Shown one piece after another: positions 37,351 to 42,667 of a stretch of DNA of 42,667 nucleotides. How positions within the stretch are numbered: the stretch's first letter is position 1; every line of letters begins with the position of its first letter. Under the pieces are notes generated by a model that worked only from the letters and a program-made list of their open reading frames with translations, did not search any database and had not been told where the DNA came from. The position numbers and the translations under genes are program-made. The stretch comes from a virus. The stretch is taken from IMG/VR virus record IMGVR_UViG_3300009100_000021, positions 1 through 42,667 of that record; one strand, written 5' to 3'.

Positions 37351-38597
37351 TGCACCACGCCGAATGGGCGCATCGCCTCAAACACTGAGAGCCTGCGTCC
37401 AGCGCTTGCGCAGTACTCGTCCACCGCATCCCGTGTGTCCACGTGCGCGATGTCATCCACGATGATGGGAGCGCGTGATATCTCATTCGTCATGAGGCGG
37501 AACAATCCGTTGCGTCCAGTTTTTCGTGGCGGGCCATCGCACAGAACGAGCCCGTAGTTCTCCCGCGGTGCATCCGCGTACCACTCGAATCCGCCATGGT
37601 CCTTCACTTCGGTGAGATGCACGCGGACATTTGTAAGCCCGTTATCCCGCGCGAGCCGGTCTATACGGGATGCCCATGTCGGTGAAGACTCCAATGCATA
37701 CACCGGCTGGTCAGTGGACGCTGCAAGACAAAGCGTTGACAGGCCAGAGCCGCATTCGAGGATCGGGCCTTTGGACTGCCTAGCAAGCAAACTGGTCGCG
37801 TACAGCCCTTCCGGTGACAGCGCCCAGTTGTTATGCCAGACGTTGTACATCTCCAGGAACGTTGCGGCGTCCGCTCGGTTTTCTCGGATTGCCCGAATGC
37901 CATCTGGAATGGCTACATCCTTACGCCAGAAGTGACCGAGACATCCTTGCCAGAGTTTCTGGCCCATGTGGCCGAGCTGCATGCTCGGGTCTACGTAGAC
38001 TCTGAATCCCGCCTCACGAGCCTTTCGACAAAACTCGTAATCGCCGCCACGGCGAGACAAGCCCTTGAGCGTGCGCTCGAAGAGCACCGGAATCAGCATG
38101 CGTCCGTAACCGTCTTCACGACTTCGATGCTGTGGCACGGTGTCGTAGAGCTTCTCGAACACCCTGCGACGAATCTTGAGGAATCCCGTGGGAACTCCTG
38201 CCACTTCGACACAGCCGTCCGATTCCGCCCAGCGCTCACCGGGAAGCGGTGCGACAGGGTAATCCTCGTCATCGTTCTTCAGCGGATAGATACCCGCGAC
38301 GATGTCCCGGTCGTGCTCGATCAGCTTCTTGAGGTCGCAGTCGAGCCACGTCACATCCCCGTCGATGAATATCAGTTCGTCACAGTCGCTCTCAAGGAAG
38401 TCCCGCACCAGCCGGTTGCGCGAATCGTCAATGTGACAATTGCCGCTGAAGACTTCCAGGTCCAGCCGATGCGGCAGATTGACCAGAGAGGAATGCAGGG
38501 ACGTGACGAAAGGCGCTGTAATACCTTCGTAGGCCGGCACGGCCAGGAAATACCCTTTTCCCGGCCGTGGCGACTTTACCAACTGGACGAAGCTCAC
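37347..38597 (-). CDS. glycosyltransferase-methyltransferase fusion
   Basis: A 416-residue protein with a GTG start. Residues 1-~230 form a GT-A domain: KGYFLAVPAYEGITAPFVTS, then SRNRLVRDFLESDCDELIFI with DGDVTW as DxD, then DIVAGIYPLKNDDEDYPVAP, VAGVPTGFLKIRRRVFEKLY and RRGGDYEFCRKAREAGFRVY. Residues ~265-416 form a Rossmann methyltransferase: GPILECGSGLSTLCLAAS (SAM-binding), VYALESSPTWASRIDRLA, then YGLVLCDGPPRKTGRNGL. It could add and then methylate a sugar. Coupled to the head-fibre copy 2 upstream (GTGA) and to the second glycosyltransferase downstream (ATGA). Confidence 0.85.
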   Translation of the reverse strand: MSFVQLVKSPRPGKGYFLAVPAYEGITAPFVTSLHSSLVNLPHRLDLEVFSGNCHIDDSRNRLVRDFLESDCDELIFIDGDVTWLDCDLKKLIEHDRDIVAGIYPLKNDDEDYPVAPLPGERWAESDGCVEVAGVPTGFLKIRRRVFEKLYDTVPQHRSREDGYGRMLIPVLFERTLKGLSRRGGDYEFCRKAREAGFRVYVDPSMQLGHMGQKLWQGCLGHFWRKDVAIPDGIRAIRENRADAATFLEMYNVWHNNWALSPEGLYATSLLARQSKGPILECGSGLSTLCLAASTDQPVYALESSPTWASRIDRLARDNGLTNVRVHLTEVKDHGGFEWYADAPRENYGLVLCDGPPRKTGRNGLFRLMTNEISRAPIIVDDIAHVDTRDAVDEYCASAGRRLSVFEAMRPFGVVQ

Positions 38598-38830
38598 GAA
38601 CTTGCGAGCAGGCCCAGAGTTTCCAGCTTCGCCAGCAACGAGTTGAACTTGGTCCTCAGTGAATCGAGGTCCGTGGTCAACGCCGTTGTGGTCGAAGTTG
38701 TGGTGGTGGTGTTGGTCGCGTCGGCAATCGTTGCCTGTTGCGCGGCCGGAGTGGCTCCGAAGAAGCCGATCTTCGTGTTGGCGAACTGCACGCCGTCCGC
38801 ATGCCCGTCGCCGATCTGTTGTGCTGCCAT
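38594..38830 (-). CDS. head-fibre/decoration-like protein, copy 2
   Basis: A 78-residue protein with GGAGGACAA before the ATG at 38830. A short N-terminus (AAQQIGDGHADGVQFANTKI) precedes GFFGATPAAQQATIADATN, the TTTTTSTTTALTT linker and a coiled-coil end (LDSLRTKFNSLLAKLETLGL). The C-terminal region differs from copy 1 by only a few conservative changes, while the DNA has drifted at many silent positions, so both copies appear under selection. It lies directly after the coat gene, as decoration proteins often do. Confidence 0.65.
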   Translation of the reverse strand: MAAQQIGDGHADGVQFANTKIGFFGATPAAQQATIADATNTTTTTSTTTALTTDLDSLRTKFNSLLAKLETLGLLASS

Positions 38831-38887
38831 CGTATTGTCCTCCGAAATGGTGAAGGCATCCGCCGCGAGCACGGATGCCTATGGCGA

Positions 38888-40105
38888 TCAGCCGTCTGCG
38901 TGGATGCGAGAGGCCAGTTGCGGGTACTGGGCGACGTAGCCAAACAGCACGTCGATACGGCAGGGCATCTGGTCGTTGTTGATGTCAAACGCGCGCACAA
39001 TGCGCATGCTGACGCCGTCGAAGACCTCCCGGGCCGCAAAGTCCACACCGTCCGGCAGGATCAGATCCGCCGTTGCCACGGTGAACGCGCTCTTGTGGTA
39101 CACGAGAGAGCTGTTGATAAGCCCCGCGTTGCCCGCGGCAAGCTTCGAGACCGCCCCGGCGTTGGTCGGATAGCCGGATACGTTCTGAAGCGCCCCGGAG
39201 ACGACAATCGGCGGGCTGATGGACAGGCTCGTGGCGTTCGCGCCCGAGTTCGCCGTCACAACGAACTGCTGCAACACGCCCGTGCTGACCTTCGTCTCCG
39301 GATGAACACGGAAACAGCCGGCGAACGTGATGACATCGCCCGCGAGGAACGTGGTCGTTCCGGTGTCCACCGTGATCGTTGCGCCGTCTTCGGTCGCCCC
39401 GTTCACGTTGTACAACGTGTCGCCCTGTGCCGCGGTGCCCGTGGTGTGATCCGTCACATGGGTGCTCGACATGAAGTCGAAACCCTGCGTACGGCCCATC
39501 ATGCCCTCGCGGTACTGCTGCTCGATCGCGGTGGACTGATGGAACAGGCCCTTGAGGGCATTCACCAGCTTCACCTCGTGAGTCGTGCTGAGCAGTGCCG
39601 AACGCTGACCATCGTCGGGCGCGAGATTGTCCTGCAGCTTCTGACGGCCCAAGCCAAAGGCCAACAGATCCACCGCCGTACCGTCCTGATCCACCAGGTT
39701 GTAAACCTGCTTCGTCAGTCCGGTCAGACACGTGGCCTCCATGTAGGACGCTACGGTCGCCATTGCCGGCTCGATGATGCGCTTGGAGAAGTCCTCCAGA
39801 TCGAGGGTCAGTTCCTTGGACGTGAAGTTCATGTCCACGCCCGCCTGATTGGTCACTTCCAACGTGACCGACTGCTCCTGCGTATCCTGCGCACTCATCG
39901 TCCGACCGGTACGGATGACGTACTTGTTCGGCAGGCGAATGCGCAACGAGCTACCGTTTCGCGATCCCTCACGGGCGCGGGCACCGCCTTCCTTGAAGGA
40001 ATCGTCGTACTGCTTGTCCACGCTTCCAAGGAACGTGGCCTTCTGATGCAGAATCCTGAGCGCTTCGCGCAGGATCACATCAGAGGTGAGAATTGTCTGA
40101 GTCAT
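38888..40105 (-). CDS. major coat protein, P22 gp5-like
   Basis: A 405-residue protein; P22 coat is 430. The N-terminus TSDVILREALRILHQKATFL, then NGSSLRIRLPNKYVIRTGRT, then AGVDMNFTSKELTLDLEDFS matches the P22-type HK97-fold coat, with its N-arm and extended loop. YREGMMGRTQGFDFMSSTHV, then a beta-rich domain (TTTFLAGDVITFAGCFRVHP), and RIDVLFGYVAQYPQLASRIH at the end follow the family. AGGAGCTGTAC gives a strong ribosome site for the most abundant virion protein. Confidence 0.9.
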   Translation of the reverse strand: MTQTILTSDVILREALRILHQKATFLGSVDKQYDDSFKEGGARAREGSRNGSSLRIRLPNKYVIRTGRTMSAQDTQEQSVTLEVTNQAGVDMNFTSKELTLDLEDFSKRIIEPAMATVASYMEATCLTGLTKQVYNLVDQDGTAVDLLAFGLGRQKLQDNLAPDDGQRSALLSTTHEVKLVNALKGLFHQSTAIEQQYREGMMGRTQGFDFMSSTHVTDHTTGTAAQGDTLYNVNGATEDGATITVDTGTTTFLAGDVITFAGCFRVHPETKVSTGVLQQFVVTANSGANATSLSISPPIVVSGALQNVSGYPTNAGAVSKLAAGNAGLINSSLVYHKSAFTVATADLILPDGVDFAAREVFDGVSMRIVRAFDINNDQMPCRIDVLFGYVAQYPQLASRIHADG

Positions 40106-40133
40106 GTACAGCTCCTATCGAGCTGCACCGCCT

Positions 40134-41009
40134 TTAGCGGCCCTGACGCTTTTCGCGCAGTTGCTTCGTTCTCCAGGCCATCCAATCGTTGATCGGCATC
40201 TTGGACGGATCAATCTCTCCGCCCGCAGACCCGCCACCGATTGGCGCCGGAGGGGGCGGCGCAGTGGTGACTTTCGGGGGAGGAGCGGGACGTGACAGTT
40301 CAGCCTCGATGCGGCCGAATTCTCGCAAGCGCTGAGAAACATCCTTCGCCGCGAGCCGCGCAACGAGTTGCGGGTTCTTGGCGATGTGATAGGCGATCTC
40401 CGGGCCCTTCTCGGAATCCTTGATGGCTTCCAGGAATTCACCGTGCATAAACGTCAGTGCCGGGTTGCTGATCGTGACCAGATAGTCCGGCGTCTTCTGC
40501 GCGAACTCCTGATGACGAACCGCAAACTGGTCGTCTAACGCTTTGGCACGCTGCTTTTGCTGCTGCTCGGCAAACGCCTTTTCAGCGGCAACCTTGCCTT
40601 CGGTACGGGCCTGCTCGATAGCTCGCTGGACGGCTTTCTCGTTTTCCTTTCGCGACCACGCGGCAAGTGCCTTGTTGAACGCTTTGGGATCGTCGTAAGC
40701 CTCCGGATCGGGCTCCGGTTCGGATTGCTCCTGAACCGGTGGAGCTGCCGCCGTTGGGGCTGGCTGTCGCTGTTGTTCCTCGAATCGCTGACGGAAGAAC
40801 TCGCCATACTCTCGTAGGGCTTTGTTCTGTGCTGCCAACTCCTCGATACGCTCCTGAGCCCGGTTGGGCCTTTCGCCGTTTGGAGCCTCGGCGGATGTGC
40901 TCTCTTGCGGAGGAGCGCCCGAAGTCACCTCTTCCGGAGTCGGGGAGACTCCAGCAGCCGGTGAGGCTGCGCCCTCTTGCGCTTGGGGCGATGCGATAGG
41001 ATCAGGCAT
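40134..41009 (-). CDS. scaffolding protein, P22 gp8-like
   Basis: A 291-residue protein; P22 scaffold is 303. The N-terminal ~45 residues are Pro/Ser/Glu-rich and disordered. Long charged helices follow (RIEELAAQNKALREYGEFFR, then WSRKENEKAVQRAIEQARTE, then AAEKAFAEQQQKQRAKALDD). The C-terminus ends NDWMAWRTKQLREKRQGR, a basic helical end like the coat-binding domain of gp8. It directs coat assembly and leaves the procapsid. Its gene is just upstream of coat. Confidence 0.83.
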   Translation of the reverse strand: MPDPIASPQAQEGAASPAAGVSPTPEEVTSGAPPQESTSAEAPNGERPNRAQERIEELAAQNKALREYGEFFRQRFEEQQRQPAPTAAAPPVQEQSEPEPDPEAYDDPKAFNKALAAWSRKENEKAVQRAIEQARTEGKVAAEKAFAEQQQKQRAKALDDQFAVRHQEFAQKTPDYLVTISNPALTFMHGEFLEAIKDSEKGPEIAYHIAKNPQLVARLAAKDVSQRLREFGRIEAELSRPAPPPKVTTAPPPPAPIGGGSAGGEIDPSKMPINDWMAWRTKQLREKRQGR

Positions 41010-41057
41010 TAATGTAACTCAGGTTTCGCACTGAACGCCAGTGCTAGCGGAATGAGA

Positions 41058-41089
41058 AAGGCCCTGAGAGCTTTCGCCGTCAGGGCCTT
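41058..41089 (-). terminator. intrinsic terminator or attenuator between peptidase and scaffold genes
   Basis: Read on the minus strand: AAGGCCCTGA, a 12-nt loop, TCAGGGCCTT, then a TTCTCATT run. The perfect 10-bp stem ends in a T-rich tail in the direction of late transcription. It would reduce read-through from the portal/peptidase genes into scaffold and coat, or be overridden by late antitermination. Confidence 0.7.
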
Positions 41090-41117
41090 GTAAAAGCCGT
41101 TAGGTTGAATTCGACTC

Positions 41118-41555
41118 TCAGGCGATGAGCCTGACCACCTCGGTGGATAGTTCGAGTGTCTCAACCGGCCCGATGCTGTTGGCATCGAATATCAGAGCGA
41201 TCTCCACTGCCTCGCGCGCCGACTTTCCAAGATGCATGGCCGCAATGGCGAAGTCTCGCCCAGAACCTATAGCGTGGAAATGCTCTAGGATAGGTGTTGC
41301 GATCAAAGCGCATTCCAGCTTGAAAGGCCCGGCCGGCGTAATAAGCAGTCCGGAAAAGTCCTTCAAAGCTGGTTTACTCTTGCTCTGATCCTCCAGCCAC
41401 TCTTTCGCCTGAAGTAAGTCATCGAGCTCGCCGGCAGCACCGAACAGATCACCATTCGATAAGCGGTAGATCTTTTGCACTCGTCGCTTAAGACATGCGG
41501 AAATCCCTGCCGTATCACCGGCCAAGGTCTTACCGTCCCATGCAATGGTGGTCAA
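41118..41555 (-). CDS. HslV/proteasome-like Ntn peptidase
   Basis: A 145-residue protein starting with TTG inside a TTGA overlap, so the product begins Met-Thr-Thr-Ile-Ala. After Met removal the N-terminal Thr of TTIAWDGKTLAGDTA would be the nucleophile, as in HslV. VQKIYRLSNGDLFGAAGELD carries a lysine at the expected place, and HFHAIGSGRDFAIAAMHLGK with SAREAVEIALIFDANSIGPV matches the C-terminal half of HslV. HslV is ~175 residues. No HslU-type ATPase is in the window. Position between portal and scaffold suggests a role in procapsid maturation, which is inference. Confidence 0.8.
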   Translation of the reverse strand: MTTIAWDGKTLAGDTAGISACLKRRVQKIYRLSNGDLFGAAGELDDLLQAKEWLEDQSKSKPALKDFSGLLITPAGPFKLECALIATPILEHFHAIGSGRDFAIAAMHLGKSAREAVEIALIFDANSIGPVETLELSTEVVRLIA

Positions 41556-41704
41556 AGCTGTGTCAACCCCTGCTCCCGAAGCAACTGCCGCGCCTTCAGG
41601 AATACGGCCAGTTTGTTTTCCGCCGTGATCGTCTGGTCCCGGCCGATACGCTCGCGGAGCACGTCGTCTAGCGTGGGACGGGCGGCTATGGCGACGGGGA
41701 TCAC
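41552..41704 (-). CDS. small hypothetical late protein (50 aa)
   Basis: A GTG start in a GTGA overlap; its TGA is shared with the peptidase TTG start. IPVAIAARPTLDDVLRERIG, then TITAENKLAVFLKARQLLRE. Helical. Supported by tight coupling on both sides. Confidence 0.55.
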   Translation of the reverse strand: MIPVAIAARPTLDDVLRERIGRDQTITAENKLAVFLKARQLLREQGLTQL

Positions 41705-41835
41705 TTCTGCCTGCTCCGCTTCTCCGCCTCGAAGCGCTTGTTGAACTGCTCCCGCTGCACATCGCGGCGTTCGCGGTCGGTCATGCGCGGGGGAATGGCG
41801 GGAGCGGGCTTTGTGGCTGGTTTGGGCTGTTTCAT
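41701..41835 (-). CDS. small basic late protein (44 aa)
   Basis: ATGA overlap with the upstream gene and GTGA with the downstream one. MKQPKPATKPAPAIPPRMTD, then RERRDVQREQFNKRFEAEKR. A Pro/Lys-rich start and a charged helix. Unknown function. Confidence 0.5.
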   Translation of the reverse strand: MKQPKPATKPAPAIPPRMTDRERRDVQREQFNKRFEAEKRSRQK

Positions 41836-42017
41836 GTCTGTTGACTACTCAGGAACGTAATCACGCCGGCCGCATGCACAATGGCCGTGCGGATGGACTC
41901 ACTATCGCGCCCCTTCTTGCGGCCTGCTTTCCACAGTTCCGCCAAGTCGGCCAGTTCGTCCAGCTTCTCAGCGATTGGGTCGCGGGCGACTTCGATCTTT
42001 CCGGGGTCTGTGCTCAT
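41832..42017 (-). CDS. small late protein after the portal gene (61 aa)
   Basis: ATGA overlap with the portal stop. VARDPIAEKLDELADLAELW, then SESIRTAIVHAAGVITFLSS. Mostly helical. Unknown function. Confidence 0.55.
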   Translation of the reverse strand: MSTDPGKIEVARDPIAEKLDELADLAELWKAGRKKGRDSESIRTAIVHAAGVITFLSSQQT

Positions 42018-42667
42018 TGCATATCCATCGTGACAGGCGTGCGACGCCTCGGAAACGCAAACTCATTGTATCCGCCCTGATCGTCTTTCAGATACTTCAT
42101 GAGCGCATATTTGCCCGTGCGCGGGTCCTGTCCAACCTCGCCGGCCAGCAATAGATTCTTCAGCTGCTGGCCCATCGTGTCCGCGATCAGCTTCTGGAGT
42201 TGCGCGGGCTGCATCTGAAGATCCGCGGCAGCCTGAGCGGCTTTGACCTGCGCTTCCTGCGCCTGCGCAGCGGACTTCGCTGTGTCCGCCTGTAGCTTGC
42301 CCAGTAATGCCTGCTCAGTGGGGCTCGGCTGCGGCGGGCCCTGCGGCAGCATCGCCTTTTCGTCGTCCGTGAGCTGATCCGGCGGGATGATGCCCTGCTG
42401 GATGAGCGGGATACGCAAACGCCGCTCCAGCTCCTCTGCACCGTCGAAGTCCAGGTTCTTCGCAATGAGGTCGGATGCAATCTGCTGGACGATCTCCGAC
42501 GCGCTCGCGAGCTTCATGAGGTTGTCAGCAGCCATCTGGCGCTGGGTCGTGTACGCCGGACCAACGTCCACGGCTATGTCGAATCGGCCGGCGGACAGAT
42601 CGTTGAGCAGCGTTCCATCCGGGAGGCGCTGGTTGATCTCGACGAATTCTTCCTTACCGTCGAGGCC
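42014..42667 (-). CDS. portal protein, P22 gp1-like (C-terminal part)
   Basis: The frame runs off the right edge; 217 C-terminal residues are present. VEINQRLPDGTLLNDLSAGR followed by FDIAVDVGPAYTTQRQMAAD is the conserved end of the P22-type portal crown region. The remainder is a Gln/Ala-rich helical barrel (AQAQEAQVKAAQAAADLQMQ, then LQKLIADTMGQQLKNLLLAG). The full P22 portal is 725 residues. It forms the dodecameric channel through which DNA is packaged and ejected. Terminase genes should lie beyond the edge. Confidence 0.8.
   Translation of the reverse strand, partial: GLDGKEEFVEINQRLPDGTLLNDLSAGRFDIAVDVGPAYTTQRQMAADNLMKLASASEIVQQIASDLIAKNLDFDGAEELERRLRIPLIQQGIIPPDQLTDDEKAMLPQGPPQPSPTEQALLGKLQADTAKSAAQAQEAQVKAAQAAADLQMQPAQLQKLIADTMGQQLKNLLLAGEVGQDPRTGKYALMKYLKDDQGGYNEFAFPRRRTPVTMDMQ

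Noticed and set aside
37833-38939. A 368-codon plus-strand frame opposite the glycosyltransferase fusion
   Set aside because: Antisense shadow of a clear two-domain enzyme; composition and lack of a start site argue against it.
38738-40192. A 484-codon open frame on the plus strand opposite the coat gene
   Set aside because: It mirrors the coat frame (Arg/Val/His-rich, no ribosome site), and the minus-strand product matches the P22-type coat in length and motifs.
41556-41762. N-terminal extension of the HslV-like peptidase to 41762
   Set aside because: The added residues are Arg/Ser-rich noise overlapping two small coupled genes in another frame, and an extension would bury the catalytic Thr.
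1-42667. An integrated prophage with bacterial flanks
   Set aside because: Phage-type genes lie on both sides of the tRNA-derived attachment site and no chromosomal housekeeping gene is visible.

Overview
The window is a contiguous piece of a temperate, P22-like short-tailed phage (podovirus) of a proteobacterial host. Base composition is fairly GC-rich and coding is nearly continuous. No host genes, rRNA, complete tRNA or CRISPR array are visible. The decisive clue to its state is at about 13.52-13.75 kb. The 3' half of a tRNA-Pro (anticodon GGG) lies next to a tyrosine integrase, is flanked by repeated short integrase-arm-like sites, and has phage genes on BOTH sides. That is the layout of an unintegrated attP, so the molecule was probably virion, circular or excised phage DNA, not a resident prophage.

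Layout. (1) 0-2.1 kb: end of a cysteine-rich gene, a 280-bp palindrome-rich intergenic region, then the immunity/switch region. The switch has two leftward regulators, two rightward Xre-type regulators, a strong terminator, and GGGAC-N5-GTCCC operators overlapping a sigma70-like promoter. (2) 2.1-13.5 kb, rightward early operon: a C5-cytosine methyltransferase whose gene is open in two frames, a recombination block (Erf annealing protein, YqaJ-type exonuclease, SSB, a DUF1367-like protein, Ref nuclease), a PAPS-reductase-like protein, a DUF551 protein, many tiny zinc-ribbon or unknown genes, an HTH-HNH endonuclease, a DUF4224 protein and the integrase. (3) 13.5-21.0 kb: attP, then about thirty very small rightward genes chained by 1-14 bp overlaps. 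They are split by an internal promoter whose spacer is an 18-bp perfect palindrome, and they end at a convergent hairpin. (4) 42.7-21.0 kb, leftward late operon: portal, small genes, an HslV-like Ntn peptidase, a terminator, scaffold, coat, head-fibre-like protein, two glycosyltransferases, an HNH endonuclease, a second head-fibre-like protein, gp4-like and gp10-like tail proteins, a gp26-position protein, gp14-, gp7-, gp20- and gp16-like ejection/assembly proteins, two tailspikes, a lysis block (endolysin, holin and several small membrane proteins), and finally a lone SAM methyltransferase. The order portal-scaffold-coat-4-10-(26)-14-7-20-16-tailspike is the P22 order. HNH genes and the glycosyltransferase cassette are inserted into it.

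How it works together. The switch genes decide lysogeny. The early operon supplies a RecA-independent annealing/exonuclease system plus Ref for recombination and genome circularisation, and the C5 methylase for protection. The late operon builds a P22-type capsid. The most notable feature is a candidate virion-modification cassette. One GT-A glycosyltransferase and one glycosyltransferase-methyltransferase fusion are translationally coupled to, and bracketed by, two diverged copies of a small protein with a Thr/Ser-only linker. I infer that the enzymes glycosylate these surface fibres. Terminase and the N-terminal part of the portal lie beyond the right edge.
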